Assembly: GCA_947044405.1 (NCBI GenBank)
Contig: CAMRHE010000359.1
Coordinates: 310,001 to 374,000 of the forward strand
Direction: 5' to 3'
Origin: Leptodactylus fallax
Lineage: Eukaryota; Chordata; Amphibia; Anura; Leptodactylidae
Length of the DNA stretch: 64,000 nucleotides
Part shown: one piece after another, positions 25,171 to 35,915 of the stretch
How the letters are laid out: every line of letters begins with the position of its first letter
Numbering within the stretch: the stretch's first letter is position 1
Notes under the pieces: generated by a model
What the model saw: only the letters and a program-made list of their open reading frames with translations
Told to the model about the DNA's origin: nothing
Databases searched by the model: none
Translations under genes and position numbers: made by a program

Positions 25171-25379
25171 TATTATTCATAATATTATGAATTAAAAGTT
25201 ATATTTTATTCAATAATTACAACTCTTGGATGCTGGAACTGTTTTTATTTTTCATTTTCAATATAGCTTGCTCTGAAGAAGTCCAGTGAGCGTTCCTTGG
25301 CATTCTTTGGCATTTCTTATATGAAATTCATCTACATGTGGACATGGTGAGCTGAAGAGTCAACTTTTTTTTCTTATGG

Positions 25380-25715
25380 TTTATAAATGGGTATAGTAGT
25401 GAGGTGGGGAGTGGGATTTTCTGGATTTCTTGACCTGGTTTGGACTGTAACGCAGACTTTGGGTATTATACCAGTGCCAGGGTTGTGTATGGGCATGCGT
25501 TTTAGCATGCCTTGGGTTCTGTGTGATTTGTATTTATTTGGCATGGTGTGTAGTCTTTTAGTATTGTACATAGGTAGTATATAGTGTATATATGGGGATA
25601 GCAGTTAGGTGGGTAGGGTAGATAAGGAGGGAGGTTGATTTCTGGATTTCTTGGTCTGGTCTGGACTGTAATGCAGACTTTGGACGTAGGACCTGTGCCA
25701 GGGTTGTGTGTAATG
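25380..25715 (+). repeat. Direct duplication, about 85 bp, 220-bp spacing
   Basis: 25409-25495 and 25629-25712 share tctggatttcttg..ctgg, ggactgtaa.gcagactttg and gtgccagggttgtgt. The shared sequence before each copy (gtatagtagtgaggtgg / ggatagcagttaggtgg) indicates a tandem duplication of a unit of about 210 bp. Confidence 0.7.
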
Positions 25716-25866
25716 TTGTGTATATATATTTATAATATTGTCATAATGTTTTGCTTTATTTCTTGGTTTCTTGGGCAGCTGGATCAGCCAGTGAGTCTGT
25801 GTATTACTGGTAATAGTGCTGTTGAGGAGTGTTTGGTGTGAATAAGGCTGGACCAGTCAACATACT

Positions 25867-26010
25867 AAGGCTGAGTTCACTCTAGCGCTCGGAAACCCTG
25901 TCCACTTAAAAATGTGGTTTCCACCCGGTTTCTGTCGATTTTATACTGAAATCGGCAGAGAGAAAAGTCTTGCTTGCAGAACTTTTCTCTCCACCGATTT
26001 AAGCAGAATC
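25867..26010. repeat. MITE fragment, relative of 5171/12234
   Basis: It starts aaggctgagttcactctagcg and contains cctgtccacttaaaaa, ccacccggtttctg and cttttctctccaccgattta, all shared with the 12234 copy. It lacks a matching right terminus, so it is truncated. Confidence 0.6.
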
Positions 26011-26689
26011 TCGGGCCTTGTTTATTAATATTGTTATGTTTTATTAGTAAAAATAACTACAGGGGTAATTGTGTCTGCCCAGAAAAGAGCACTACTGTTG
26101 CATCTAGCAGAACCAGAAGTCCATGACACTTTTGAAACCACAGGAATGGGAAGATTCAGAATGAGATAACCATGAACAGACTGAGTGAGTACTTTGTACC
26201 AAAACATTCAATTCGAAAGATAAAAGTTTTAGAGAAACATTACATGAACTAGTGGAAAGCGTTATCTTTCACTGAATGTGTAGAGGGATGTGCTCAAACG
26301 GTGGAGGTGTACATGGGGTGGAGAGTGCTCACAGTTAAAACCGTTCCCTGGCTGACCCAGGATGGCCACTGCTGTCCTGAACGATGATCATCTTCATCAT
26401 CATCATTAGGAGACCAGCAGCTTATTGGCTACCAGGTTCTGTCAGTGACCAGTGAGCACTTCCATCATTACTCATGGGAGCATTCACTGGTTACCGGTGG
26501 GGCCTGGGGAATGAGTGGTGAGTATGCTTTTCAATACTCACCACTCTTACAACTTCCCGCTCCTTCTCTGCATCAGGTGCAGGCATTGGTCTGACGTAGT
26601 GTACAACAGTGCCAGAAGCACAGAAGAAATCGGGAGTCCTAAGATAAGTGAGTGACACTGTGTGGAGGCTGTGGACATTACACTGTGTA
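26011..26689. other. Intergenic, repeat-flanking sequence
   Basis: No gene is recognised. A short tcatcttcatcatcatcatta run lies near 26390-26407. The minus ORF at 26491-26700 has no recognisable family. Confidence 0.35.
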
Positions 26690-27145
26690 TGCGGCCCCAA
26701 AGTATAATGTCCATCTCACTGTTGTCCCCACACTATAATGTCCTCCTCATTGAGACTCCCACACTATAGTGCCCCCCTTACTGTGGCCCTCACACTATAA
26801 TGTCCACCTCAATGTGACCCGGCAGAATAACGTTCCCCTCATTGAGACTATCGCACTATAATCTATAATTTCCCCCTCATTGTGGTCCACACTGTATAAT
26901 GCCCCCCTTCTGTGTGAGGGCCAAGAAAAACAGTGTCATATATTGTGGGTGGGCCAAAAAAGGGGGTCATATACTGTGGGGGGTGGGGCAAAAAAAAGGG
27001 TGCCATATACTGTGTGGGGGCCGAAGAAAGGGGTGCCATATACTGTGTGGGTGCCAAAAAAAGGGGGGCTGTATACTGAATGGGGGTCAAAAAAAGATGG
27101 TGGTGTACCATAGGGGGGCCAAAAAAAAGGGGTTGTTGTACCGTG
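26690..27145. repeat. Degenerate minisatellite with polarity switch, tract 3
   Basis: From 26690 to about 26925 units read on the C-rich strand (cacactataatgtcc, cccctcattg). From about 26935 to 27145 units read on the G-rich strand (tcatatactgtg, tgggggccaaaaaa). The G-rich half has about six units of 36-40 bp. ORFs on both strands are translations of the repeat. Confidence 0.8.
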
Positions 27146-27160
27146 TGTGTAACTTTTTTT

Positions 27161-27192
27161 CACCTCAGGCAGCAGAGAGGCTTGGTTCACCC
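27161..27192 (+). repeat. 32-bp inverted boundary motif, left
   Basis: This block (cacctcaggcagcagagagg then cttggttcaccc) matches the reverse complement of 29466-29497 at 29 of 32 positions. Each copy abuts a minisatellite tract on its outer side. Confidence 0.75.
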
Positions 27193-28477
27193 GTGAGTTG
27201 AGGGACCTATTTTTTAAGTTGTTGCACCAAAGGGAACTAACATTGACATCTGTGAATCTGTGACAACAGCACCCATTACTAAGTATTTGAGGGTGTTCTG
27301 CATGCCATGAATAAGGCTACTGTTTTCATTACATTGGATTTCATTGGAGCTAGCATCAAATTGACTTGACCTGAGCTTCTAGGGTCCATACAGCCTGGAT
27401 TAGAAGAAACAGACACAGGCTGGTAACTAATATACAGTTTTGTTGCACATTCTGAGAACAGTTTTTCTTCACGTCTCTTTTGTTCACATATGTTCAGTCT
27501 CTGTCATACGTAAGCTTCTTAGTAGGCGATCTTGTGAGGATGAAAAATCTGATAAAGAAACTAAAGTTCATGGAAATAAAGGAATGATGTTGTTATTAGA
27601 AGCCGTGTTTTGGGCATTGGTGATGTCTTTTATAACTTTCACTGCAAATGAAGTCTCACAATTTATTTAGAGAACTCAAAGCTAGGATGTGTCAGCCACA
27701 ATCTTGCAGAGACATTTAGCTTCCTGTTGCCATCTTCTGCATTGTACCACTTACCAATTGCTCAGAGACCTTTCAGATGTGTTCTGCAAGATGAGCAGGC
27801 AAAACAAGTCTTTTATTTTTGTTTCTTCCTCATGAGTCACTGAACAATGGTGTGGGCTTCATATCAAAGTCTCTAACTGAAAACCAACCCTTACAAAGAT
27901 GCAAAATAGGAAATTCATTCCTGTTTAACTGCATATTTGCTGCCTGAGACTTTCATGTAGAAGATCTTGAAATGGAATGGGTTATAGGACTCTGCCCGCC
28001 ATTCTACAAATGTTACACTGGATGACCAATATATCGTAGTAGACAAAAAGCAATAAAGCAGAGCTATTACAACCCATGTGAAAAAAATACCTGCAACACA
28101 TTGACCAAATGTAATGAATAAATATTGTAGATTTATCTGATACATAGTACAACTGGACTGATGTCAGCCATGTTGAATTAAAACCTAACTATAAACTTTT
28201 ATATTCAGTCACAATGGCAGCCATCAGAGAGGGTGCCCCATAGCAAATATTAATAAAGGGCTTCATAATGGTACCCATGTTCTTTATCCCCTTCACACAC
28301 TTACCATAAGACTAATTCCTCTACCAAAGAGAGAAATAAAGCACCTCTCAATAACACAAATGGATGGAATAGAAGGCACTAAATCGCATAGAGAAAGTTT
28401 ACCCAGAAGGTGTTAGCAACATAAATGTCTGCTATCCCCGCATTATGGAAACTGGGTGGAATTTCAGGGAAAGCTGA
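27193..28477. other. Spacer between inverted repeats; exon candidate not confirmed
   Basis: The 76-codon + ORF at 27440-27670 has a hydrophobic C-terminal stretch (about residues 48-70) and an acceptor-like ttcag at about 27498. I do not recognise it. Nothing else coding is seen. Confidence 0.3.
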
Positions 28478-28837
28478 ATGTTGCTTATGTTTTATACAGC
28501 GTGTCAGCTGTGGCCATTCCCACTTTACCCAAAAATTGAAGATGTAATTGTCTTTATTTACAAAAGATCACAGCGAGTAGGTTATTGCAACCGTAAGTTA
28601 GTTCAACCTGGTGGTCATAGGTCCTGCTGGCCAACTAGGGATAGGTTTCTTCTCTTCAATGGCTCCATGGTAGTCACTTGGTTTGCCACTATAACGTGTA
28701 TATTGGGGGTGATCATCTTCAAATACAGAAGACTAGATAAAGTAGTGAAACTTCTCAGAACACAAGTCACAAACCTGTCACAATTACTACAAGACTACAA
28801 CGATAACATCCCAGAGGAGCTTTCAGCAAAACTGTGA
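28478..28837 (+). CDS. Unrecognised small single-pass membrane protein or exon
   Basis: I do not recognise this 119-codon frame. It encodes a basic, cysteine-containing N-terminal half. One hydrophobic segment (about residues 64-82, from MVVTWFATITC) is likely to span a membrane, followed by YRRLDK. An amphipathic, heptad-like tail follows (residues 86-106, KVVKLLRTQVTNLSQLLQDY) and the frame ends at EELSAKL and TGA. The tail composition looks like real protein rather than random sequence. A splice-acceptor-like tract lies inside the start region (ttatgttttatacag, AG at 28498-28499), so the ATG at 28478 may not be the true start. A donor-like GTAAGT lies at 28593. It could be the last exon of a + strand gene, a relic, or chance. 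It sits in non-repetitive DNA between two inverted minisatellite arms. Confidence 0.4.
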   Translation: MLLMFYTACQLWPFPLYPKIEDVIVFIYKRSQRVGYCNRKLVQPGGHRSCWPTRDRFLLFNGSMVVTWFATITCILGVIIFKYRRLDKVVKLLRTQVTNLSQLLQDYNDNIPEELSAKL

Positions 28838-29464
28838 GACTCTACCCTCAAGATCAGTATTCAGAATTCACAATAAGAAAAAACACTTGTGGATGTGAAA
28901 AATTTGTGTAGAGATGGAAATGAATGTGCACCCCCGGAAATCCATTTTGTTTTTGTATAATTCCAATGAGTCTAAGATTCATTTTATATTATACCTTCAT
29001 AGGAGTTGCAGCTTTATTTTTCTAATAAAGGATTTTACAACCCCTACATAGAAAGAAAATGATAAAATTCAGCCTGCCAGCAGCCATCACTAGGCACAGA
29101 ATTCTGCACATAGGTAGATACTGCCATTATGTTATGCTAGTTAGATGGTGAGTTGGATAAAGACTGTGTTGGCCTTTAATCGCTTTCTGCTCTATGGCAT
29201 ACTATTATTGAGGCACTATAAAGTCATCATGGTAATAGGTTAGTATGTCCACAGACATGGTGTTAGAACAGTGATAACTGCTATGCTGGACAGCAAACTA
29301 TCACTGCTCAACACAGCATTGTAGTGGTTCTTCAGCAATGATTCTCGCAGCAGGTCAGTCACTACTCACTGACTTGCCACCATTGTACAGTTATTGTCTA
29401 CTGGGGGTAGCAATAATAAGTGACTGCTTGCTGTCATGGACAACAATCATTACACATTGGTGCA
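28838..29464. other. Downstream of the TM ORF; candidate poly(A) signal
   Basis: ctaataaagg at 29021-29030 provides an AATAAA about 190 nt after the 28837 stop, compatible with a short 3' UTR. No other feature is seen. Confidence 0.35.
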
Positions 29465-29465
29465 G

Positions 29466-29497
29466 GGGTGAACCTTGCCTCTCTGCTGGCTGAGGTG
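29466..29497 (-). repeat. 32-bp inverted boundary motif, right
   Basis: gggtgaaccttgcctctctg followed by ctggctgaggtg. It is the inverted partner of 27161-27192 with three mismatches. Confidence 0.75.
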
Positions 29498-29639
29498 AAC
29501 TATAGAAAGGCGCCCTCCCCCACCCCCAAAAAAAAACAAAACATCACAGGTATCTTTGGTTGTGGAATGAGGCCCCCTAATTAAAATTGTAGGACATGCC
29601 CCCCCTATTTGCACATCAAAAAAATCCCCATATTTGGCC

Positions 29640-29960
29640 CCCCACATATTTTTACCACTTAGTATTCAGGCACCCCACAATATATGGCCCTCCTTTTTTG
29701 CTCACCCAACAGTATATGACACCCTTTTTTCGCCCCCCCCCCCACGATATATGACCTCGTTTTTTTGGCCCCCACACAGTATACGACCCTTTCCCCCAAC
29801 AGTATATGGCACCACTTTTTTGCCCCCCCCGACAGTATATGACCATTGTTTTTTGGCCCCTTCACAGTATATGACACCCTTTTTTTTGCTCCCTCCTACC
29901 GTATATGACCCCATTTTTTTATGGCCCCTCAACAGTATATGACTCCTTTTTTTTTATGCC
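29640..29960 (-). repeat. Degenerate minisatellite, tract 4 (C-rich on + strand)
   Basis: About eight units of 35-40 bp on the theme cccacagtatatgaccc plus a T-run and C-run. The orientation is opposite to the G-rich half of tract 3. Five overlapping ORFs on both strands come from the repeat itself. Confidence 0.85.
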
Positions 29961-30949
29961 GCCCTGCCAAGTATGTGACTGGAGGGTGGATTTCTTTTTT
30001 AATTGGCCGCTACTTATTGTACTATTGTACTCCGCTGCCACCTCCAGGGTGTGATGTAGCTGACGTTGTAGCCTCAGCATCGTGACGTAAGGGCAATGCT
30101 GCCTACAGAGCTGGCCTGCACAGGAGCATGGATGGGTGGTTTATTCCATGAGGCACCGCTTGAGGCCATCGTCTCATGAAAGATGTGCCCCTGCTTTGGT
30201 GAGGGACTAATCAGACCAGTCTCTCATCGCTATTTGCCAATGACAAACCAATATTAGCACCCATTGTGCTGTAGTGTATAATCTTGTTCTACTTCCTCAT
30301 TGCAGTTGTGTTGTATTGTGTTGAAAAAAAACTGTGTTTGTCAAAAACCCAACTATCTCTATCCTCCAGTTCCCCTGATCACCAGCTACTTCACTGTCAC
30401 TGATCACTCACAGCACTGATCAGTGTTGTCACTTCTTGTCTGTAACTGATTATGTTGCTGATCATGTTCAAAACCCTTGATATTTTTCCTTAATTTTCTT
30501 TTGAGCCATTTTTTTTTCTCCATTTTTTCCCATCTGTATTGCAGTCCCATGACTGATCAGTGACATCATTGATAACCTAACACAAGCTTTGCTCCAGGCA
30601 TTTTTTGACGCTTTGCATATTCCAGTTTTTTGTCCCTGTGGCTGCTCAGTGACTTGGTCTCTTCTCAGAGGTTTTAACTATACTCAAGAGCTCTGGAGAT
30701 GTGACATGGCACATAAAAACTAATCCATCAATTTGTACCCTTCATTAGTCAAGTGATATTCCTTTTCTTTCGAGCCCTGCCATGTGCTCAGACAGCATTT
30801 TACATTACAGAAGGGGTATTGCCATATTCAGGAGAAATTGTGTAACAAATTTTGGGCACTTTTTCTCCTTTGCCCCCTTGTAAAAATGAAAAATTTTGTG
30901 ATAACTTTTGTCCAATAAAACATCACTTTATCTGCCACAATGAGGGACA
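29961..30949. other. Intergenic, no gene recognised
   Basis: Sequence near 30040-30180 resembles the repeat body that accompanies the minisatellites. 30360-30560 has several tgatcactg/cagtgatca-type short inverted motifs. No exon is seen. Confidence 0.3.
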
Positions 30950-31235
30950 TTAATATTATTTATACTGTTTGGAGGTCATCATGAAGGTGCATTATAGTGT
31001 GGGGGCATAATACTTTGTGGGGGTCATAAGGGGAATATTTTACTGTATGGGGACCATAAGGGGACAATAAACCATGTGAGGGTCTCAGCGGTGACATTAT
31101 GCTGTGTGGTGTTCACAAGGAGGACACTATACTGTGTTTAGTGCCACTTGGGGACATTATAGTGTGTTAGACCACAAGAGGGCATTATATGTGTGGGGGG
31201 GGGCGCAAGGCAGCATCATACTGTATGGGACAGTG
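30950..31235 (+). repeat. Degenerate G-rich minisatellite, tract 5
   Basis: About seven units of 33-40 bp on the theme aaggggacattatactgtgtg. A gggggggggg run is at about 31195-31204. Confidence 0.75.
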
Positions 31236-32230
31236 CTTCTAAAAGGGCATTATGCTGTGTAGAGACACAGATGGACAGGGTGGGACTGGATGGAGGGTTA
31301 GAGGCATGGCTTATGATGCACAAAATTGCACACAACACTGATTTTGTCTCTCTTTTGGTCCTCTGAACGTTGGGAGGCATGAAATCCTCCTTGACTAAGT
31401 AGGAAATTGGATGGTTGTAACGCAACAGTTGGGACAGAGTGGAAGGGAGCCCATAGACAAATAGTGCAGGACAGGAATGTGCAGGTCTTGTCTTCTGCTG
31501 AACCTTTCCACAGACCCTCCAGAAAAAGCGATGAAGCCTCCCCCTGCTGTCCTGGACTGTCTGGATGATGACCAGAGTCCAGTTACACAGAATGTTAATA
31601 TGTGTATAATATGCTGTTCCCAGGGGCATAACTACCGAGGTAGCAGCGGAAGCGGCTGCAACAGGGCCTGGGACATTATGGGGCCCCACGGACCCCCGAT
31701 GCTTTTTTTTTTTTTTCAGACCCCGGAGTATAATAATCGGAGGCCCAGAGGAAGTGAGGGAACATAAAAAACAATGTACTTACCTCAGAAAAAACACTCT
31801 TAGCTGCCCATTGCAACAAATCACAGTATAGCTTTAATTTTTCTAAAGCATGATAAGAAATGAAAGCTGAGTTGTGATTGGTTGCGATGGACAGCTAAGA
31901 GTATTTCTTTAGGACAGTTTTCATAAATCTGATGAGTGTATATAGTTTATCAGAAATGTGCAGACATGAAACAAGCTCTAAAAAGCACCTAAAATTACAC
32001 ATAACTACTGATGAGCCAATTTGGTTGATGTGATATGGCATTCATTACTAACACTTCTTGTATGTTCTAATCTTCCCCTGATCCCTGGGATTTCTTGCAA
32101 AGAGGGGTGTTATCAAAGGCCATCTGAAAATTGTATATGCATTTTGATTTGGATTGAGCTACTAATAATTTCTTCTATTATTTAAGTCCTATTACTACTG
32201 GTGCATTTTAGATATAATTCTACATCATAT
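31236..32230. other. Repeat-derived region without gene
   Basis: The 157-codon minus ORF (31216-31689) and overlapping + ORF carry no domain. caggggcataactaccgagg near 31621 begins a dispersed repeat whose end motif recurs inverted near 24035. A T-run at 31701-31714 follows. 31790-31930 has inverted blocks (cttagctgcccattgcaac against gttgcgatggacagctaag). Confidence 0.4.
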
Positions 32231-32830
32231 TTGTTATCACTTTTTAGGATAGGCTTGGGACATCAGCATGGTCCTGCATTTGCTGTCCCACTGTTTCGGG
32301 CTGCCCAAACTTCGTCCTGAGGGCACCGATGAGTTGTGTACAATGGCGAAGCAGGGGCCATCCGCTCCCTGCTTCACTATTGATTCCCTCCCTTCCACTG
32401 GAATCTGCAGGTGTGATGTAATGACGTCACTTACATCCTGCCTGCAGCTCCCTGAAGACTCTGGATCAGAACAGCAGGGGAGCGAGGAGAGGTGAGCATT
32501 AGTGTTTATATTTATTTGTGTTTGTTTGGTAGGAGAGAGGAGAGGGACATAATATTGTGATGGCAACTGCAGGGGGACTGGAGGGAGAAATTAAACTGTG
32601 GGATAGCTGGACAGCAACATGAAACTGTTGGTGCACTTGGAGGTGGAAATTATACTGTGGGAGCAGCTGGAGGGGGACATTATATTGTATGGGGCCATTA
32701 GGGAGGCATTATACCATGTGGGGGGGGGGGCATTGAGGGGCATTATAATTTGTGCAAGTCAAGTATTTCTAAGTGCTGGTGATCACTTATGAAACCTTCG
32801 CACTGGGCCCACCAATGTGTTAAAACGGCC
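32231..32830 (+). repeat. Dispersed repeat with minisatellite tract 6
   Basis: From about 32560 to 32760 the same G-rich theme appears (gggggacattatattgtatg, aggcattataccatgtg). The preceding 32260-32500 (cagctccctgaagactctgg region) looks like the body of the same composite repeat. Confidence 0.6.
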
Positions 32831-33100
32831 CTGATCCTGTATGTTGTATGACCTTATTATTTATGTGCATGTTTGGTGGTAATAATATGTTTGATTACCT
32901 GTATTAATTATGAGCATGGTTAGCAGCATTTTATGTGTATTCCATATCAGTTTTTTTAAGACTAATATCATACAGTAGCTGAAATTACAATGAAAATCTA
33001 AATGAAGAAAAGTGAGTAAATGACTAGAAATTGATAGTTTGCGATTGCAAGTTTCCTATATAAATGAGTGGGGAATAATGAAAAATATTGTACAGTGCTA

Positions 33101-34412
33101 CAGTAGCTTGCAAAAGTATTCATTCCCCTTGAAGTTTTTCACATTTTGTCACCTTACAACCACAAACTTAAAATGTATTTTATTGAGATTGTAATTGATA
33201 GACCAACACAAAGTAGCAGATAATTGTGAAGTGGAATGAAAATGATACATAGTTTTTAAAATTTTAATCAAATAAAAATCTAAAAAGTGTGACGTGCAAA
33301 AGTATTGAGTCCCCAGTACTCTGATATCCCTAAATAAAATCCAGTGCACACAATTGCCTTCAGAAGTGGCAATTAGTTAATAGTTAGTTAGTTAGTTAAT
33401 AGTTAGTTAGTTAATAGAGTCCAGCTGTGTGTAATTTAATCTGAGTATAAATACACCTGTTCTGTGAAGGCCTCAGTGGTTTGTTAGAGAATACTAGGTG
33501 AACAAACAGCATCATGAAGACCAAGTAACTCACCAGACAGGTCAGAGATAAAGTTGTGGAGAAGTTTAAAGCAGGGTTAGATTATAAAAACATATCCCAA
33601 GCTTTGAGCTTCCCAAGGAGCACTGTTCAATCCATCATCCAAAAATTGAAAAAGTATTCTACAACTGCAAACCTACCAAGACATGGCTGTCCACCTAAAC
33701 TGACAGATTGAGGAAGGAGAGCACTGGTCAGAGAAGCAGCCAAGAGACCCATACTGGTCACTCTGGAGGAGCTGCAGAAATCCACAGCTCAGGTGGGAGA
33801 ATCTGTCCACAGGGAAACTATAAGTCGTGCACTCCACAAATCTAGCCTTTATAGAAGAGTGGCAAGAAGAGAACCATTGTTGAAAGAAAGACATAAGAAG
33901 TGCGGTTGAGACTGGGAAGGAGATTCACCTTCCAGCAAGACAATGACCCTAAATATACAGCCAGAGCTACTGTAGAATGGTTTACATCAAATAATATTCA
34001 TGTGTTAGAATGACATAGTTAAAGTCCAGACCTAAATCCCATTGAGCATCTGTGGCAAGACATGAAAATTGCTGTTCACAGACGCTCTTCATCCAATCTG
34101 ACAGAGCTTGAGCTATTTTGCAAAGAAGAATGGGAAAAGATCTCAGTTCCTACATGCACAAAGCTGGTAGAGACAGACCCCAAAAGACTTGTAGCTGTAA
34201 TTGCAGTGAAAGGTGGCTCTACCAAGTATTGATATGGGGGGGACTGAATACTTTTGCAATACTTTTAAAATTTTGAAAACCATGTATCATTTTCCTTCCA
34301 CTTCACAATTATCTGTTACTTTGTGTTGGTCTGTCACTGAAAATCTCAATAAAATACATTTAAGGTTGTTGTGACAAAATGTGAAAAAGTTCAATATTTT
34401 TGCAAGGCACTG
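33101..34412 (+). mobile_element. Non-autonomous Tc1 element, 1312 bp, internal deletion
   Basis: TA flanks both sides (33099-33100, 34413-34414). The terminal inverted repeats run from 33101 to about 33314 and from about 34240 to 34412. Each contains an outer and an inner copy of gcaaaagtatt..(c/g)a.tcccc, the IR/DR arrangement of Tc1 elements such as Sleeping Beauty. The inside carries a broken transposase gene. The length is about 300 bp short of a full element. Confidence 0.9.
33514..34232 (+). pseudogene. Tc1 transposase pseudogene lacking the first catalytic Asp
   Basis: It starts MKTK followed by an in-frame TAA at codon 5. It then continues with a recognisable paired-type helix-turn-helix region (VRDKVVEKFKAGLDYKNISQ, then TVQSIIQKLKK) and a second HTH half (VTLEELQKSTAQVGESVHRE), with a TGA between them. 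After a TGA near 33908 the frame jumps directly to FQQDNDPKYTARATVEWF, so the segment containing the SDETK-type first Asp is deleted. The C-terminal part has [11 protein letters not shown] (the E of the triad) and ends VKGGSTKY and TGA at 34230. Further stops occur near 34010-34020. It is inactive. Confidence 0.9.
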
Positions 34413-34414
34413 TA

Positions 34415-35284
34415 CAGAACCATATCTTCTTCCCATCTTCGAAGTCTATCAGATATTCCCTCTCATGAGTTGATAAATATTGTTATGATACCTCTAAAGC
34501 ATGGCCACATATACCGGTATTAAATGGATGTTTGTGGTGGAAATACCTATACTTATAAGCAATGCAAGCAATATAACTAAACTGCTTGCATGACTTTTAT
34601 TTACAGTGCATACATCTCTTGTCACAATCTTTGGGACCCCCGCAACGTCCGGATTAAATTTCTGGGAGCACCCCTTCTGTACTCAGGAGAAAGTGTGCAT
34701 TCTCCTCTTACCCAAATATGGCAGCATAAATCACTTGACAGGTTTGCCGCACTGATTTCTTTTTGTGCCAGGAATATACCTTTAAGTAAGTTTAAAAACT
34801 ACATATAAATAACAATGCATTATGTGTAATAGAATCTATAAAGAATTTATTAAGTCTACATACTTCCCATACCAATAATAGTGCTGTGTACAGGCCTTTA
34901 ATAGGGGCATAAACATTCCTTTGTGGCTACAAACCGATAAAGTTATGCAGAGATTTTAATGATTATGCAAATCAGTCTATAAGTGCATCAAGGGTGGGGC
35001 CTTATTTGTCTACAAATAACTGAGACAAGCAGAGCATGGGATTGTCCATTCACAGCTAAAAGAGGGGACGATGGTAAGATATACCAATGAAATATGAGTA
35101 TATACTGTCTTGTGTATAGTTGAACATAGTTATATGTGTAAGAAACTGAAGAGTCAATGATATAGCCATAGTCAGAATATAGTTTCTATAGTCAGCATGT
35201 CTTAGCTAAGTTAAACGCTACCTGGGTAGGCAGGCTGTGAGCATCACAAGAACTAGCATATATACAGTGATATATACAGGGCAA
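34415..35284. other. Intergenic, no gene recognised
   Basis: The sequence is AT-rich. ORF 34590-34808 shows no domain. A few short repeats are possible but no second copies were seen in the window. Confidence 0.35.
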
Positions 35285-35380
35285 TATCTGTAAGGAATGT
35301 GTATATTCTCCCAGTGTTTGCATGGGTTTCCTCTGGTTACTCCGGTTTCCTCCCACATTCCAAAAATATACTGACAAATG
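35285..35380 (+). repeat. SINE fragment (family of 18485)
   Basis: It contains gtatattctcccagtgtttg, tgcatgggtttcctc and ctccggtttcctcccacatt, matching the body of the 18485 SINE. It has neither B box nor tail. Confidence 0.7.
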
Positions 35381-35915
35381 AATTGGCTTCTGTAAAACAA
35401 CTGACTCTTGTGTGTGTTGGGGATGAGCACCTGTATGGCAGCCACAAACTCCCCTACACTTTGAGCACATTAGAAATGTTTGTCATTGTCATATATCACT
35501 TATCAGATTGTCCCAAAACTGTATGATTTTATAATCTACATTTCAAAGGCTTCAAAGGTTCCTCAGAGCTTTTCCATTCAAATGGAAGTATCAGGAGTGA
35601 CAACAAGAGGTCAGGACACCTTCCTTCTGGGGGATCTGTCTTCAGGGTGCATAAGCAAAAAGACTCAGGATGTCATAACTATGAGTAAGATGGCATTGTG
35701 ATTCTTCTTTATCATATTGACGGGGGAAAAGAGTGAGAGATAGATCAAAACAATTCTTTGATCAAGGTGGAGAAACAATTAATTCAGGCTGGAAAGCTCA
35801 GAATAATATAAAATACCCAAGTTGGGATCATTGAATGGCGGCCCTGAAAGGTGGAAAGAACTCTATCTAGACCTTGGTGACTATATTAATGGCTTTTCAG
35901 TACTGAATTATTACT
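35381..35915. other. Intergenic, no gene recognised
   Basis: Nothing recognisable beyond the SINE fragment to the left. Confidence 0.35.

Larger units (their letters stand above)
24165..25262. repeat. 1.1-kb unit with inverted ends
   Basis: 24165-24250 (containing ggttccagcatccaagagtt) is the reverse complement of 25175-25262 (aactcttggatgctggaact). Inside are a second duplicated block (24990-25170) and a local tandem array (24575-24960). No transposase or RT motif is visible. Confidence 0.75.

Noticed and set aside
27440..27670. 76-codon + ORF with hydrophobic end as a first exon for the 28478 frame
   Set aside because: No compatible donor after the hydrophobic stretch was found, and no family resemblance. 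Noted only in the spacer description.
29634..29942. Overlapping proline- or glycine-rich ORFs on both strands
   Set aside because: All are translations of the degenerate minisatellite in different frames.
31216..31689. 157-codon minus ORF
   Set aside because: No domain, spans the edge of minisatellite tract 5 and a dispersed repeat, and overlaps a + ORF of similar quality. It is probably chance.
22970..32760. CRISPR-like array
   Set aside because: Units are contiguous, degenerate and of variable length, without constant repeats and unique spacers, and the context is a vertebrate genome.
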